DNA of 64,000 bases, taken from positions 1 through 64,000 of the forward strand of contig JAGYLP010000002.1 in NCBI GenBank assembly GCA_018401015.1. The letters are read 5' to 3'. Below the pieces are notes generated by a model. It was not told the origin of the DNA. It made no database searches and saw nothing but the letters and a program-made list of their open reading frames with translations. Shown piece by piece: positions 46,790 to 57,490 of this stretch. The position numbers and the translations under genes are program-made. How positions within the stretch are numbered: position 1 is the first letter of the stretch; every line of letters begins with the position of its first letter. This DNA comes from Bacteroidales bacterium. GTDB lineage: Bacteria; Bacteroidota; Bacteroidia; Bacteroidales; M50B96.

Positions 46790-47614
46790 ATGGCTTTACG
46801 TAAATTAAAACCGATTACCCCGGGTCAACGACATAAGATAGTCGGTACATTTGAGGAAATTACCGCTAGTAAACCCGAAAAATCCCTGTTAGCTCCCATC
46901 AAAAAATCGGGTGGTAGAAATAACTCCGGACGAATGACTGTTCGTTATTTAGGGGGTGGACACAAAAGACGCTATCGGGTTATCGATTTCAAGCGTGAGA
47001 AAGACGGTATGAAAGCCGAGGTTCTTACGATTGAATACGATCCAAACCGTACTGCTCGTATCGCCTTAGTTCAATACGAAGATGGTGAGAAACGATACAT
47101 TGTTTCTCCTAATGGATTGAAAGTAGGTCAGATTATTGAATCTGGTGGCAATGTAGCCCCTGAAGTTGGGAATACATTGCCATTATCGGCCATTCCACTC
47201 GGAACAACGGTCCATAATATTGAGCTATATCCCGGTCAAGGAGCTATCATCGCTCGTAGCGCTGGATCATTCGCCCAACTTCTATCTCGCGAAGGAAAGT
47301 ATGCTTTAATCAAGATGCCTTCTAGTGAAATTCGACGCATTCTGGTTACTTGTCGTGCAACAGTAGGTACTGTATCTAATTCCGATCATCAACTGGAAGT
47401 AAGTGGTAAAGCTGGACGTAGCCGTTGGTTAGGTCGTCGTCCTCGAGTTCGTGGTGTTGTTATGAACCCCGTCGATCACCCAATGGGTGGTGGTGAAGGA
47501 CGTTCTTCAGGAGGTCATCCTCGCTCGAGAAAAGGTCTTCCAGCTAAAGGATTCAAAACTCGTAGCAAAACAAAAGCTTCGAATAAGTACATTGTAGAAA
47601 GACGTAAAAAATAA
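46790..47614 (+). CDS. rplB: 50S ribosomal protein L2
   Basis: uL2 supports subunit joining and the peptidyl transferase centre. The 274-residue protein has the SH3-like core ([19 protein letters not shown]), the [23 protein letters not shown] segment and the conserved His in [11 protein letters not shown]. It is 6 bp after rplW. Confidence 0.98.
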   Translation: MALRKLKPITPGQRHKIVGTFEEITASKPEKSLLAPIKKSGGRNNSGRMTVRYLGGGHKRRYRVIDFKREKDGMKAEVLTIEYDPNRTARIALVQYEDGEKRYIVSPNGLKVGQIIESGGNVAPEVGNTLPLSAIPLGTTVHNIELYPGQGAIIARSAGSFAQLLSREGKYALIKMPSSEIRRILVTCRATVGTVSNSDHQLEVSGKAGRSRWLGRRPRVRGVVMNPVDHPMGGGEGRSSGGHPRSRKGLPAKGFKTRSKTKASNKYIVERRKK

Positions 47615-47632
47615 TTATAGAAGAGTTTCACT

Positions 47633-47902
47633 ATGAGCAGATCATTAAAAAAAGGTCCCTTTATCGATATCAAGCTGGAACGCAAGATTTTTAAGATGAA
47701 CGATTCAGGTAAAAAAACTGTGATTAAAACCTGGGCCAGAAGATCCATGATTTCGCCTGATTTCGTCGGACACACATTCGGCGTTCATAATGGCAATAAA
47801 TTTATTCCGGTTTATGTAACTGAAAACATGGTTGGACACAAACTGGGAGAATTTGCTCCTACGCGTACCTTCCGTGGTCATGCCGGTAATAAGAAGAAAT
47901 AA
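47633..47902 (+). CDS. rpsS: 30S ribosomal protein S19
   Basis: uS19 binds the head of the small subunit with S13. The 89-residue protein has [35 protein letters not shown] and [16 protein letters not shown]. Confidence 0.98.
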   Translation: MSRSLKKGPFIDIKLERKIFKMNDSGKKTVIKTWARRSMISPDFVGHTFGVHNGNKFIPVYVTENMVGHKLGEFAPTRTFRGHAGNKKK

Positions 47903-47944
47903 TACAAACTCACTATAAGCTATCAAGAAATAAATATTTATAAG

Positions 47945-48379
47945 ATGGGTGCAAGAAAACGAATAAGTGCTGAACGTAGGAAAGAAGCAAAGAAGACAAC
48001 TTACTTTGCCTCCTTGAGAAATAATCCTACTTCGCCCCGAAAAATGCGACTAGTAGCTGATATTATTCGCGGAAAAGAAGTAAACAATGCATTGAATATT
48101 CTTCGATTCAGCAAGAAAGAAGCTGCCGGTAAAATGGAAAAGCTTTTACTTTCTGCTATTAAGAACTGGGAAAACAAAAACGATGGCAGCCGGCTTGAAG
48201 ATAGTGCTCTGTTTGTGAGTGATGTATATGTTGATTCTGCGCGTGTTTTGAAGCGTCTGCGTACTGCTCCACAAGGTCGGGCACATCGTATTCGCAAGCG
48301 TTCCAACCACGTCACCTTGTATGTGAAAAGCGTCAATCCAGCTACCCAGCTCGAAACTGTTAACCAAACTGAAGAATAA
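47945..48379 (+). CDS. rplV: 50S ribosomal protein L22
   Basis: uL22 extends a hairpin into the exit tunnel. The 144-residue protein has [26 protein letters not shown] and the C-terminal loop [17 protein letters not shown]. Compared with the ~110-residue enterobacterial form it has an extra basic N-terminus ([17 protein letters not shown]) and a short acidic tail. Confidence 0.97.
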   Translation: MGARKRISAERRKEAKKTTYFASLRNNPTSPRKMRLVADIIRGKEVNNALNILRFSKKEAAGKMEKLLLSAIKNWENKNDGSRLEDSALFVSDVYVDSARVLKRLRTAPQGRAHRIRKRSNHVTLYVKSVNPATQLETVNQTEE

Positions 48380-48384
48380 TATTC

Positions 48385-49077
48385 ATGGGACAAAAAGTTA
48401 ATCCAATTAGTAATAGATTAGGAATTATCCGCGGATGGGATTCCAATTGGTATGGTGGTCGTAACTACGCCGATAAGATAGTTGAAGATAATAAGATACG
48501 ACGCTACCTGAACGCACGTCTTGCCAAAGCTAGTATTTCTCGTATTATCATTGAGCGCACCCTAAAGTTAGTAACGGTTACTGTCCACACAGCTCGTCCT
48601 GGTATTATTATCGGTAAAGGCGGACAAGAAGTTGATAAGCTGAAGGAAGAGTTAAAGAAAATTACTAAGAAAGACGTACAAATCAACATCTATGAAATTA
48701 AGCGTCCGGAATTGGATGCTATAATCGTAGGAGGAAATATTGCCCGTCAGTTAGAAGGTCGTGTTGCCTACCGTCGTGCCATTAAAATGGCAATTGCATC
48801 TACCATGAGAATGGGAGCTGAAGGGATTAAAGTTCAGATTAGTGGTCGATTGAACGGTGCAGAGATGGCTCGTTCCGAAATGTATAAAGAGGGAAGAACC
48901 CCATTACACACTTTACGTGCCGACATTGACTATAGTTTATCGGAAGCCGATACTAAGGTTGGTAAAATTGGGATTAAAGTGTGGATTTGTAAGGGCGAAG
49001 TTTACGGGAAACGGGATTTAAGTCCTAATGTAGGCACCGCCGACTCTAAACCCGGATTTAAGAAAAGACGTAAATAA
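48385..49077 (+). CDS. rpsC: 30S ribosomal protein S3
   Basis: uS3 forms part of the mRNA entry channel with S4 and S5. The 230-residue protein has [21 protein letters not shown], the KH domain with [14 protein letters not shown], and [15 protein letters not shown]. It lies 5 bp after rplV. Confidence 0.98.
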   Translation: MGQKVNPISNRLGIIRGWDSNWYGGRNYADKIVEDNKIRRYLNARLAKASISRIIIERTLKLVTVTVHTARPGIIIGKGGQEVDKLKEELKKITKKDVQINIYEIKRPELDAIIVGGNIARQLEGRVAYRRAIKMAIASTMRMGAEGIKVQISGRLNGAEMARSEMYKEGRTPLHTLRADIDYSLSEADTKVGKIGIKVWICKGEVYGKRDLSPNVGTADSKPGFKKRRK

Positions 49078-49115
49078 TTAAGCCTCTGATTCGAGAGAAA
49101 TAAATATTCCGAACA

Positions 49116-49535
49116 ATGTTACAACCAAAGAAAACAAAATTTAGAAGGCATCAGAAAGGCCGAATGAAAGGAAACGCCCAGCGCGGGAATCAATTGGCCT
49201 TTGGTTCGTTTGGTATCAAAGTACTGGAGACCGTTTGGTTAACCGGCCGTCAAATCGAGGCAGCACGCCAGGCAGTAACCCGTCATATGAAAAGGGAAGG
49301 TCAAATTTGGATTCGAGTTTTTCCCGATAAGCCTATCACCAAAAAGCCTGCAGAGGTGCGGATGGGTAAAGGTAAAGGTGCTCCTGAAATGTTCGTAGCT
49401 CCTGTTACTCCTGGTCGCATTATTTTCGAAGCAGAAGGTGTACCCTTAGAAATTGCACGTGAGGCACTGCGTTTAGCAGCTCAGAAGCTTCCGGTCAAAA
49501 CCAAGTTTATTGTCCGAAACGATTACACCGAATAA
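49116..49535 (+). CDS. rplP: 50S ribosomal protein L16
   Basis: uL16 sits near the A-site tRNA elbow. The 139-residue protein shows [34 protein letters not shown] and [20 protein letters not shown]. Only 38 bp separate it from rpsC. Confidence 0.98.
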   Translation: MLQPKKTKFRRHQKGRMKGNAQRGNQLAFGSFGIKVLETVWLTGRQIEAARQAVTRHMKREGQIWIRVFPDKPITKKPAEVRMGKGKGAPEMFVAPVTPGRIIFEAEGVPLEIAREALRLAAQKLPVKTKFIVRNDYTE

Positions 49536-49551
49536 ATAATACCGTGTTAAG

Positions 49552-49758
49552 ATGAAGAATTCAGAAATCATTCAATTGTCTGATCAAGAGCTTCTAGAGC
49601 GTATAGAAGAAGAGGTAACTAATTACTCCAAAATGAGACTTAACCATACGATTACTCCGCTGGATAATACCTACAAAATTACGTATGCTAGAAAAACGAT
49701 CGCTCGACTCAAAACGGAGTGGCGAAAAAGAGAGTTACAACAGTCACTGAATAGTTAA
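49552..49758 (+). CDS. rpmC: 50S ribosomal protein L29
   Basis: uL29 is a two-helix protein near the tunnel exit. The 68-residue protein has IQLSDQELLERIEEEVTNYSKMRLNH and ARKTIARLKTEWRKRE. Slightly longer than the enterobacterial form. Confidence 0.96.
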   Translation: MKNSEIIQLSDQELLERIEEEVTNYSKMRLNHTITPLDNTYKITYARKTIARLKTEWRKRELQQSLNS

Positions 49759-49768
49759 GTAGCAAACA

Positions 49769-50029
49769 ATGGAAAATCAAAGAAACCTTAGAAAAGAATT
49801 TATTGGTGTAGTTGTAAGCGATAAGATGGATAAGTCTATCGTTATTGCCGTAAAACGTAAAGAGAAACACCCAATTTACGGTAAGTTCGTGAATAAGACT
49901 TCCAAGTTCATGGCCCATGATGAAAAGAACGACGGTCACATTGGAGATACCGTACGAATCATGGAAACGCGTCCTTTAAGTAAAAACAAGCGTTGGCGAT
50001 TAGTTGAAATAATTGAAAGAGCTAAATAA
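49769..50029 (+). CDS. rpsQ: 30S ribosomal protein S17
   Basis: uS17 is an OB-fold primary binder of 16S rRNA. The 86-residue protein has [32 protein letters not shown] and [20 protein letters not shown]. It ends 2 bp before rplN. Confidence 0.98.
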   Translation: MENQRNLRKEFIGVVVSDKMDKSIVIAVKRKEKHPIYGKFVNKTSKFMAHDEKNDGHIGDTVRIMETRPLSKNKRWRLVEIIERAK

Positions 50030-50031
50030 TC

Positions 50032-50400
50032 ATGATACAGCAAGAAACAAGGCTAAATGTAGCCGATAACAGTGGAGCCAAAGAGGTGTTATGTATCCGA
50101 GTACTGGGTGGAACCAAGCGTCGTTATGCCAGTATTGGTGATAAGATCGTGGTAACAGTAAAAAGTGCCATACCAGCCGGTGACATGAAGAAAGGAACTG
50201 TTACCAAGGCAGTTGTTGTGAGAACAAAAAAAGAAGTTAGACGAGCTGATGGATCCTATATCCGATTCGACGATAACGCCTGCGTACTGCTTAATCAGGC
50301 TGGCGAGATGAGAGGAACCCGTATTTTTGGGCCAGTAGCGCGTGAATTACGCGAAAAACAATTTATGAAAATTGTTTCATTAGCTCCTGAAGTGTTGTAA
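50032..50400 (+). CDS. rplN: 50S ribosomal protein L14
   Basis: uL14 contacts L19 and the ribosome interface. The 122-residue protein shows [38 protein letters not shown] and [14 protein letters not shown]. It is the standard length. Confidence 0.98.
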   Translation: MIQQETRLNVADNSGAKEVLCIRVLGGTKRRYASIGDKIVVTVKSAIPAGDMKKGTVTKAVVVRTKKEVRRADGSYIRFDDNACVLLNQAGEMRGTRIFGPVARELREKQFMKIVSLAPEVL

Positions 50401-50419
50401 TTGTAAAGCATATCAAGTG

Positions 50420-50746
50420 ATGCAGAAGAAATTAAATATCAAAAAAGGTGACACGGTAATGGTTATTGCCGGCGAAAACAAAGGCCAGGAGGGTCGGATT
50501 TTAGAAGTGATTCGTAAAAACGACCGGGTGATAGTGGAAGGAGTAAATCTTGTTTCGCGTCATACCAAACCGAATGCCGCTAACCCACAAGGGGGGATTG
50601 TTAAGAAAGAAGCTTCCATCCACATTTCTAATGTGATGTTGGTTGATCCAGGAACCGGTAAACCTACCCGGGTCGGCCGCAAGTTGAACGAAACCTCGAA
50701 TAAATTGGTCCGTTACGCTAAAAAATCAGGAGAGGAGATTAAGTAA
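50420..50746 (+). CDS. rplX: 50S ribosomal protein L24
   Basis: uL24 is an assembly initiator with a KOW motif ([23 protein letters not shown]). The 108-residue protein starts at the ATG at 50420; a GTG 3 bp upstream is also in frame. Its stop overlaps the rplE start (TAATG), so translation is coupled. Confidence 0.97.
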   Translation: MQKKLNIKKGDTVMVIAGENKGQEGRILEVIRKNDRVIVEGVNLVSRHTKPNAANPQGGIVKKEASIHISNVMLVDPGTGKPTRVGRKLNETSNKLVRYAKKSGEEIK

Positions 50747-51303
50747 TGAAATACACACCTAACTTCAAAACTAAATATCAACAGGAAATTATACCTGCGT
50801 TGATGGAGGAATTTAAGTACAATACGGTAATGCGTGTTCCTCACCTGGAGAAAATCATTATTAATCAAGGTATTGGAAACGCTATTTCCGACAAAAAGCT
50901 AATTGAAAGTGCTCAGAAAGAGCTTTCATTAATAGCCGGTCAAAAAGCGGTTCAGACAGTTTCCAAAAAGGATATCTCAAACTTCAAGTTGCGTAAAAAG
51001 ATGCCTATAGGTGTCATGGTTACCTTACGTCGCGAAAGAATGTATGAATTCCTGGAGCGACTTGTATCGGTGGCCTTGCCTCGAATCCGTGACTTCCGTG
51101 GGATCAACTATAAATTCGATGGAAAAGGAAACTATACCCTGGGTATCTCTGAGCAGATTATTTTCCCTGAAATAGAGATTGATAAAATCAACACCATTTT
51201 AGGTATGGATATCACCTTTGTAACCTCTGCACCGAACGATGAAGAAGGTTATGCATTACTCAGAGAATTTGGCTTACCATTCAAAAATATTAAAAGGAAT
51301 TAA
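50746..51303 (+). CDS. rplE: 50S ribosomal protein L5
   Basis: uL5 binds 5S rRNA. The 185-residue protein shows [37 protein letters not shown] and the C-terminal GITFVTSA-like [26 protein letters not shown]. It lies 3 bp before rpsN. Confidence 0.98.
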   Translation: MKYTPNFKTKYQQEIIPALMEEFKYNTVMRVPHLEKIIINQGIGNAISDKKLIESAQKELSLIAGQKAVQTVSKKDISNFKLRKKMPIGVMVTLRRERMYEFLERLVSVALPRIRDFRGINYKFDGKGNYTLGISEQIIFPEIEIDKINTILGMDITFVTSAPNDEEGYALLREFGLPFKNIKRN

Positions 51304-51306
51304 TTC

Positions 51307-51576
51307 ATGGCTAAAGAATCAATGAAGGCGCGTGAAGTGAAGCGCCAGAAACTAATCGAAAAATACGCCGAGAAGCGTGAACGCCTCAAAGCCGAAGGTG
51401 ATTTCAATGCATTGCAGCTTCTTCCGAAAAACTCCAATCCTATTCGATATCACAATCGTTGCAAATTGACCGGTCGTCCAAAAGGATATATGCGTCAGTT
51501 TGGTATTAGCCGGATTACCTTCCGTGAAATGGCCTCGGCCGGATTGATTCCCGGAGTTAAAAAAGCAAGTTGGTAA
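51307..51576 (+). CDS. rpsN: 30S ribosomal protein S14, zinc-free form
   Basis: uS14 completes the small-subunit head. The 89-residue protein is the long form: [52 protein letters not shown]. It has only one cysteine, so no CxxC zinc ribbon. Confidence 0.97.
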   Translation: MAKESMKAREVKRQKLIEKYAEKRERLKAEGDFNALQLLPKNSNPIRYHNRCKLTGRPKGYMRQFGISRITFREMASAGLIPGVKKASW

Positions 51577-51598
51577 TATAAATAAATAGAATACAGTA

Positions 51599-51994
51599 AT
51601 GACAGATCCAATTGCAGACTATCTAACCAGAGTTAGAAATGCTATTCACGCAAAGCATAAGATAGTTGAAATACCCGCTTCGAATATTAAAAAAGATATT
51701 ACCAAAATTCTTTTCGATAAGGGGTATATTTTAAGCTATAAATTCATTGATGAAGGTCCTCAAGGAACCATCAAGATTGCGCTTAAGTACCATCCTAAAA
51801 CTAAAGTTTCGGCTATAAAATCGTTGCAACGTATTTCGACTCCCGGATTGAGACGATACGTTGGCACGGAAGAAATTCCTCGCGTTTTGAACGGTTTAGG
51901 TATTGCCATCATGAGTACTCCTAATGGTGTTATTACCGACAAAGAAGCCAGAACTCAGCACGTAGGTGGTGAAGTAATTTGTTACGTATATTAA
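51599..51994 (+). CDS. rpsH: 30S ribosomal protein S8
   Basis: uS8 binds helix 21 of 16S rRNA and in enterobacteria represses the spc operon. The 131-residue protein has [34 protein letters not shown] and [31 protein letters not shown]. Confidence 0.98.
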   Translation: MTDPIADYLTRVRNAIHAKHKIVEIPASNIKKDITKILFDKGYILSYKFIDEGPQGTIKIALKYHPKTKVSAIKSLQRISTPGLRRYVGTEEIPRVLNGLGIAIMSTPNGVITDKEARTQHVGGEVICYVY

Positions 51995-52011
51995 TTGAAG
52001 GAGGAATATAG

Positions 52012-52563
52012 ATGTCACGAATTGGAAAAGCCCCGATTAAGATACCTGCTAACGTTCAAGTCAACGTCGCTAAAAGTAAGGTAACCGTCAAAGGGCCATT
52101 GGGTCAGCTGGAGCAAGCTATTCACCCCGATATTACTGTAGAAATTGAAGAAAATGTAATCCATGTAACACGTCCTACCGATCATAAAAGACATCGTTCG
52201 ATGCATGGTCTGTACCGTTCTTTAATCAATAACATGGTTATTGGTGTTTCTGAAGGCTACACTGTTCAGCAAGAATTTGTTGGAGTAGGTTATAAAGCAG
52301 AAGCTAAAGGACAAATGCTCGAAATGTCTGTAGGATATAGTCATGACGTTCATTTTCTTATTCCTGGAGAGATTCAGATTGAAACGAAGACAGAACGTCG
52401 TTCGAATCCTATTCTTACCATGAAGAGTCACGATAAACAACTGCTAGGTGCAGTGGCTGCGAAAATTCGCTCACTCCGTCCACCAGAGCCCTACAAAGGT
52501 AAAGGTATTAAATTCGTGGGTGAAGAGTTACGTCGTAAAGCTGGTAAGAGCGCATCAAAATAA
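52012..52563 (+). CDS. rplF: 50S ribosomal protein L6
   Basis: uL6 is a late-assembly protein near the GTPase centre. The 183-residue protein has SRIGKAPIKIPANVQV, GPLGQLEQAIHPDI and PEPYKGKGIKFVGEELRRKAGKSASK. Unlike its neighbours it has a near-perfect Shine-Dalgarno (AAGGAGG, 51998-52004) seven bases before the ATG. Confidence 0.98.
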   Translation: MSRIGKAPIKIPANVQVNVAKSKVTVKGPLGQLEQAIHPDITVEIEENVIHVTRPTDHKRHRSMHGLYRSLINNMVIGVSEGYTVQQEFVGVGYKAEAKGQMLEMSVGYSHDVHFLIPGEIQIETKTERRSNPILTMKSHDKQLLGAVAAKIRSLRPPEPYKGKGIKFVGEELRRKAGKSASK

Positions 52564-52580
52564 TCTAAAATACTTGGAAT

Positions 52581-52940
52581 ATGTCTTTATCAAAATTAGA
52601 ACGAAGAATCAGAATAAAGAGACGTATCAGAAAGAGATTGTCCGGTTCAGCCGCAAAACCTCGTCTCTCTGTCTTTAGAAGCAATAAACAAATATCCGTT
52701 CAATTAATCGACGATTTAACCGGAAAGACTTTAATATCTGCATCCTCCTTACAAAAGGAAATTGCGGAGAAAAAAGAACTCAATAAAGTACAGCAAGCTG
52801 CCGAGGTTGGTAAATTAATTGCTGAGAAAGCTTTAAGTCAAAACATCGAAAACGTGGTCTTCGACCGGAATGGATTTTTATATCACGGACGCATTAAATC
52901 ATTAGCTGAAGCAGCCAGAAACGCTGGCCTCAAATTCTAA
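52581..52940 (+). CDS. rplR: 50S ribosomal protein L18
   Basis: uL18 binds 5S rRNA together with L5. The 119-residue protein shows [31 protein letters not shown] and [26 protein letters not shown]. Confidence 0.98.
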   Translation: MSLSKLERRIRIKRRIRKRLSGSAAKPRLSVFRSNKQISVQLIDDLTGKTLISASSLQKEIAEKKELNKVQQAAEVGKLIAEKALSQNIENVVFDRNGFLYHGRIKSLAEAARNAGLKF

Positions 52941-52947
52941 AAATATT

Positions 52948-53466
52948 ATGGCTGAAAATAAACTGAAACGAGTACGAAATACCGACTTAGATCTCAAAGA
53001 TCGTTTGGTGGCTATTAACCGTGTTACGAAGGTAACAAAAGGAGGACGGACCTTTTCTTTTAGTGCTATTGTAGTAGTAGGCGACGAGAACGGCATTATT
53101 GGTTGGGGAAGTGGCAAAGCGAATGAGGTTACTACCGCTATTTCTAAAGCCGTAGAAACTGCAAAGAAGAATTTAATTCGCGTGCCTGTTCTAAAAGGAA
53201 CTATTCCTCACGATCAGTATGCTCATTTCTGTGGAGCTCGCATCTATATCAAGCCTGCCTCGGAAGGTACTGGTGTAAAAGCTGGTGGTGCGATGCGAGC
53301 AGTATTGGAAAGTGCCGGTGTGAAAGACGTATTGGCCAAATCGAAGGGTTCTTCGAATGCTCATAACGTGGTGAAAGCTACCATCAAAGCGCTTACCGAA
53401 ATTCGCGATGCCTATACGGTAGCAGAACATCGTGGAGTAGATTTAGAAAAAGTATTTAAAGGCTAG
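52948..53466 (+). CDS. rpsE: 30S ribosomal protein S5
   Basis: uS5 shapes decoding accuracy and the mRNA entry channel. The 172-residue protein shows [41 protein letters not shown] and [34 protein letters not shown]. Confidence 0.98.
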   Translation: MAENKLKRVRNTDLDLKDRLVAINRVTKVTKGGRTFSFSAIVVVGDENGIIGWGSGKANEVTTAISKAVETAKKNLIRVPVLKGTIPHDQYAHFCGARIYIKPASEGTGVKAGGAMRAVLESAGVKDVLAKSKGSSNAHNVVKATIKALTEIRDAYTVAEHRGVDLEKVFKG

Positions 53467-53493
53467 CAGATAAGCTGCTTAAAAAATAGGATT

Positions 53494-53673
53494 ATGGCAA
53501 ACTGGAAATTAACCCAAGTAAAGAGCAAAATTGGTAGCACTAAGCGTCAAATTGCTACACTCGAAGCACTCGGGCTTAAAAAAATGCATCAAAGTGTCGT
53601 GGTTATTGCTAACGACCAGATAAAAGGAATGGTTACGAAAGTGAACCATCTGATCAAAGTAGAAGAAGTATAA
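53494..53673 (+). CDS. rpmD: 50S ribosomal protein L30
   Basis: This 59-residue protein (MANWKLTQVKSKIGSTKRQ...HQSVVVIAND...GMVTKVNHLIKVEEV) matches uL30, with the IGSTKRQIATLEALGLKK core. It sits between rpsE and rplO in the standard spc order. Confidence 0.97.
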   Translation: MANWKLTQVKSKIGSTKRQIATLEALGLKKMHQSVVVIANDQIKGMVTKVNHLIKVEEV

Positions 53674-53696
53674 TCATTTAAGAGGATATTTACGCG

Positions 53697-54143
53697 ATGG
53701 ATTTATCAAATTTAAAACCCGCAGCTGGTTCAACGAAAAGAGAAAAACGTATCGGACGTGGTGAAGGTTCCGGACATGGTGGTACTTCGACCAGAGGACA
53801 CAAGGGAGCCAAGTCTCGCTCGGGTTACTCTAAGAAGGTTGGTTTCGAAGGAGGTCAAATGCCTTTGCAACGAGTAGTTCCTAAGTTTGGCTTTAAAAAT
53901 ATTAACCGCAAAGAATTTAAAGGTATCAATCTGGAAGTCTTGCAAATGCTAGCCGATAAGAAGGGGCTAACTAAAATTGACAAGCAAGTTCTTTTCGAAG
54001 CCGGATTGATTCAGAAAAATATGCTTGTAAAGATTCTTGGCAACGGTACACTTACTACCAAATTAGAAGTTACGGCAGATGCATTTAGCAAGTCGGCTCA
54101 ACAAGCAATCGAAAGTTTACAAGGAACCGTTGTAAAACTGTAA
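53697..54143 (+). CDS. rplO: 50S ribosomal protein L15
   Basis: uL15 is an early 50S protein. The 148-residue protein shows DLSNLKPAAGSTKREKRIGRGEGSGHGGTSTRGHKGAKSRSG and FEGGQMPLQRVVPKFGF. It lies 4 bp before secY. Confidence 0.98.
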   Translation: MDLSNLKPAAGSTKREKRIGRGEGSGHGGTSTRGHKGAKSRSGYSKKVGFEGGQMPLQRVVPKFGFKNINRKEFKGINLEVLQMLADKKGLTKIDKQVLFEAGLIQKNMLVKILGNGTLTTKLEVTADAFSKSAQQAIESLQGTVVKL

Positions 54144-54147
54144 TTGA

Positions 54148-55485
54148 ATGAAAGCTTTTATTAATACGCTACGAAATATTTCAAAAATCGAGGATCTAAA
54201 GGCTCGATTGCTAACCACGCTTGGGCTGGTCTTGATTTATCGTCTGGGATCCTTCGTGGTTTTACCGGGGATTGATCCCAATCAACTCTCGGCTTTGCAA
54301 AACCAGGCCAGTGATGGGCTATTAGGATTAATCAATATGTTCTCAGGAGGTGCTTTTGGAAACGCCTCCATTTTTGCGTTGGGAATCATGCCATACATTA
54401 CGGCCTCTATTATTGTGCAGTTATTAGGTATGGCTATTCCATACTTTCAACGATTGCAGCGCGAAGGAGAAAGTGGTCGTAGAAAGATAAATCAATTTAC
54501 CCGTTACTTAACCGTAGGTGTTTTGTTCCTGCAAGGTCCTAGTTACATCACGAATTTAATGATGCAGCTTCCTGCCACAGCTTTTGTTTCCGATGGTACT
54601 TTCTTTTGGGTTAGTTCCATGGTAATCTTGACAGCAGGAACCATGTTTGTAATGTGGTTGGGTGAGCGTATTACTGATAAAGGAATTGGAAATGGTATCT
54701 CTCTCATCATTATGATTGGTATCATCGCTCAATTGCCCTTCGCTTTATTCGCAGAGTTTGGAGCACGATTATCGTCTGCAGGAGGTGGTTTGATCATGTT
54801 CATTGTCGAGATCGTCATCCTTTTCTTCGTATTCGTTGGTACAATTTTGCTGGTACAAGGTACACGACGTATTCCTGTTCAGTATGCTAAACGAATCGTG
54901 GGGAATAAGCAATACGGTGGTGTACGTCAGTACATTCCTCTTAAGGTGAATGCAGCTGGGGTAATGCCCATCATCTTTGCACAGGCAATAATGTTTATCC
55001 CGATGGCAATCGTTGGTTATGGATCAGAAAACATGGGTTGGTTTGCCACCTCATTTACCGATTTCACCGGCTTCTGGTATAACTTTGTATTTGCGCTACT
55101 GATTATCGCTTTTACCTATTTCTACACCGCTGTTACGGTTAATCCTACTCAGATGGCAGAAGATATGAAGCGAAATGGTGGATTTATTCCGGGAGTGAAG
55201 CCTGGTAAAAAGACCGTTGAGTTTCTGGATAACGTGATGGATCGCATTACCTTGCCTGGTTCAATTTTCTTAGCCTTGGTGGCTATCATGCCAGCCTTTG
55301 CCATGCTAGCCGGAATCAACGCTCAGTTCGCACAATTTTATGGTGGAACCAGCTTGCTAATCTTGGTGGGTGTTATCCTGGATACCCTACAACAAATTGA
55401 AAGTCATTTGCTCATGAGGCATTACGATGGCTTAATGAAAACAGGAAGAATTAAAGGTAGAGCCGGTTCAGCCGCCGCTATCTAA
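54148..55485 (+). CDS. secY: Preprotein translocase subunit SecY
   Basis: SecY is the channel of the Sec translocon in the inner membrane. The 445-residue protein has ten predicted spans, the plug region near SQNQASDGLLGLINMFSGGA-like residues, the conserved GIMPYITASIIVQLLG and LPGSIFLALVAIMPAF. It is placed after rplO as usual in the spc operon, so translocon supply is tied to ribosome supply. Confidence 0.98.
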   Translation: MKAFINTLRNISKIEDLKARLLTTLGLVLIYRLGSFVVLPGIDPNQLSALQNQASDGLLGLINMFSGGAFGNASIFALGIMPYITASIIVQLLGMAIPYFQRLQREGESGRRKINQFTRYLTVGVLFLQGPSYITNLMMQLPATAFVSDGTFFWVSSMVILTAGTMFVMWLGERITDKGIGNGISLIIMIGIIAQLPFALFAEFGARLSSAGGGLIMFIVEIVILFFVFVGTILLVQGTRRIPVQYAKRIVGNKQYGGVRQYIPLKVNAAGVMPIIFAQAIMFIPMAIVGYGSENMGWFATSFTDFTGFWYNFVFALLIIAFTYFYTAVTVNPTQMAEDMKRNGGFIPGVKPGKKTVEFLDNVMDRITLPGSIFLALVAIMPAFAMLAGINAQFAQFYGGTSLLILVGVILDTLQQIESHLLMRHYDGLMKTGRIKGRAGSAAAI

Positions 55486-55508
55486 CAAAATAAGGAATAC
55501 GTTCTTTG

Positions 55509-56285
55509 ATGATATTTTATAAAACGAGGGCAGAAATCGAGTTATTAAGGTTAAGCAATGAGTTAGTATCAAAAACCCATGCTGCCTTAGCACCCTATCT
55601 TCAACCGGGAGTCAAAACCATCGAGTTAGACCGAATTGCTGAGCAATTTATTCGCGATCATGGTGGAGTCCCGGGTTTTCTTCAGTACAACGGTTATCCG
55701 AATTCGCTTTGCATTTCGGTTAATCATCATGTAGTTCACGGAATTCCGGGAGACTATGAGCTGAAGGAAGGAGATTTGGTATCCATCGATTGTGGTGTTT
55801 TGATGAATGATTATTACGGCGATTCAGCCTATACCTATGGTATTGGTTCTATCGATCCTAAACATCAAAAGCTGATGGATGTAACCAAGGAGAGTCTCTA
55901 TTTGGGTATTGAGCAAGCGGTTGTCGGCAATCGAATTGGTGATATTTCGCACGCGATTCAAACCCACGCAGAATCGAATGGTTTTTCGGTTGTTCGTGAG
56001 CTGATAGGTCATGGTGTAGGCAAGGACTTGCATGAGAAACCAGAGGTTCCCAATTATGGGAAGCGCGGACGTGGTCCAAAGATTTTAGAGGGACTTGTTA
56101 TCGCAATTGAGCCCATGATTAACTTGGGGAAACGCGACATTGTTCAGTACAACGATGGATGGACGATTGGTACACGTGATAAGCTACCTTCCGCTCACTA
56201 TGAGCATACCATTGCCATTGTAGATGGTAAGCCACAAATATTATCGAGGTTCGATATCATAGAAGAAGTTTTAAATCAATTATAA
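55509..56285 (+). CDS. map: Methionine aminopeptidase, type I
   Basis: Map removes the N-terminal Met from new proteins. The 258-residue protein has the metal-binding residues in [19 protein letters not shown] (two Asp), [18 protein letters not shown] (His), AIEPMI (Glu) and the late HYEHTIAI region. The start is ATG 55509; a TTG 3 bp upstream is less likely. It follows secY by 23 bp and precedes infA by 2 bp. Confidence 0.97.
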   Translation: MIFYKTRAEIELLRLSNELVSKTHAALAPYLQPGVKTIELDRIAEQFIRDHGGVPGFLQYNGYPNSLCISVNHHVVHGIPGDYELKEGDLVSIDCGVLMNDYYGDSAYTYGIGSIDPKHQKLMDVTKESLYLGIEQAVVGNRIGDISHAIQTHAESNGFSVVRELIGHGVGKDLHEKPEVPNYGKRGRGPKILEGLVIAIEPMINLGKRDIVQYNDGWTIGTRDKLPSAHYEHTIAIVDGKPQILSRFDIIEEVLNQL

Positions 56286-56287
56286 TT

Positions 56288-56506
56288 ATGTCAAAACAGT
56301 CATCGATCGAGCAAGACGGAACCATCATTGAGGCATTAAGTAACGCCATGTTTCGAGTGGAGTTGGAGAATGGACATATTATTACGGCACATATTTCTGG
56401 TAAGATGCGTATGCACTACATAAAGATATTGCCAGGCGACCGAGTTAAAGTAGAGATGTCGCCTTATGATTTAACAAAAGGGAGAATATCATTCAGATAC
56501 AAATAA
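56288..56506 (+). CDS. infA: Translation initiation factor IF-1
   Basis: IF-1 occupies the A site of the 30S subunit during initiation. The 72-residue OB-fold protein shows [56 protein letters not shown]. It follows map by 2 bp. Confidence 0.98.
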   Translation: MSKQSSIEQDGTIIEALSNAMFRVELENGHIITAHISGKMRMHYIKILPGDRVKVEMSPYDLTKGRISFRYK

Positions 56507-56517
56507 AATTTTGACTA

Positions 56518-56634
56518 ATGAAAGTAAGAGCATCAGTAAAGAAGCGCAGCGAAGACTGCAAGATCGTAAAGCGGAAAGGACGCGTTTACGTGATAAACAA
56601 GAAGAATCCGAAGTTTAAACAACGTCAAGGATAA
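56518..56634 (+). CDS. rpmJ: 50S ribosomal protein L36, degenerate zinc ribbon
   Basis: This 38-residue protein ([38 protein letters not shown]) has the bL36 frame but only one cysteine (Cys14). The other zinc ligands of the C+ form are Ser11, Asn27 and Phe33. It lies 11 bp after infA. Confidence 0.96.
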   Translation: MKVRASVKKRSEDCKIVKRKGRVYVINKKNPKFKQRQG

Positions 56635-56664
56635 ACGAATTACAATTAATAATAATCTTTCTTT

Positions 56665-57042
56665 ATGGCTAGAATAGTTGGTGTAGATTTACCCAAGGAG
56701 AAACGCGGAGTTATAGGATTAACTTACATTTATGGAATTGGTAGAAGTGCTGCCGCTTCAATTCTTAAAAAGGCAGGCGTGGATGAAAACATTAAAGTAA
56801 AGGACTGGACCGATGATCATCTCAACGAGATTCGTACCGTCATTAACAAGGAATTCAAGGTAGAGGGAGAACTTCGTTCCGAGACTCAAATGAACATTAA
56901 GCGATTAATGGATATTGGGTGCTACCGTGGAGTTCGTCATCGTATTGGTTTACCGGTCCGTGGACAGAGTACCAAGAACAATGCTCGTACTCGTAAGGGA
57001 AAGAAGAAAACTGTTGCAAATAAAAAGAAAGCTACTAAGTAG
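56665..57042 (+). CDS. rpsM: 30S ribosomal protein S13
   Basis: uS13 bridges the subunits at the head. The 125-residue protein shows [28 protein letters not shown] and [31 protein letters not shown]. First gene of the alpha set. Confidence 0.98.
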   Translation: MARIVGVDLPKEKRGVIGLTYIYGIGRSAAASILKKAGVDENIKVKDWTDDHLNEIRTVINKEFKVEGELRSETQMNIKRLMDIGCYRGVRHRIGLPVRGQSTKNNARTRKGKKKTVANKKKATK

Positions 57043-57055
57043 AAATTAACGTAAT

Positions 57056-57448
57056 ATGGCAAAGAAAAAAGTTTCCAGTGCTAAGAAAAGGGTTGTTATT
57101 GTAGAGCCAACCGGTAAAGCACATATTCAAGCTACCTTCAATAATGTTATTGTTTCTCTTACCAACAATGCCGGGCAAGTTATCTCTTGGTCGTCGGCCG
57201 GTAAAATGGGCTTCAAAGGCTCAAAGAAGAATACTCCTTATGCAGCGCAAACGGCAGCAGCCGACTGTTCTAAGGTAGCCTATGATTTAGGCTTACGCAA
57301 AGTAAAAGTTTATGTAAAAGGGCCTGGTGCCGGACGTGAGTCTGCCATCCGTACCATCCATAATGCAGGTATCGAAGTTACCGAGATTATCGATGTTACC
57401 CCTCTTCCACACAATGGATGTCGCCCGCCCAAACGTCGAAGAGTGTAG
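57056..57448 (+). CDS. rpsK: 30S ribosomal protein S11
   Basis: uS11 binds the platform near the anti-Shine-Dalgarno. The 130-residue protein shows [44 protein letters not shown] and [18 protein letters not shown]. Confidence 0.98.
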   Translation: MAKKKVSSAKKRVVIVEPTGKAHIQATFNNVIVSLTNNAGQVISWSSAGKMGFKGSKKNTPYAAQTAAADCSKVAYDLGLRKVKVYVKGPGAGRESAIRTIHNAGIEVTEIIDVTPLPHNGCRPPKRRRV

Positions 57449-57490
57449 TTTTATTTGTACTGATTAGTTGATTAGAAAATACTTTGAATA

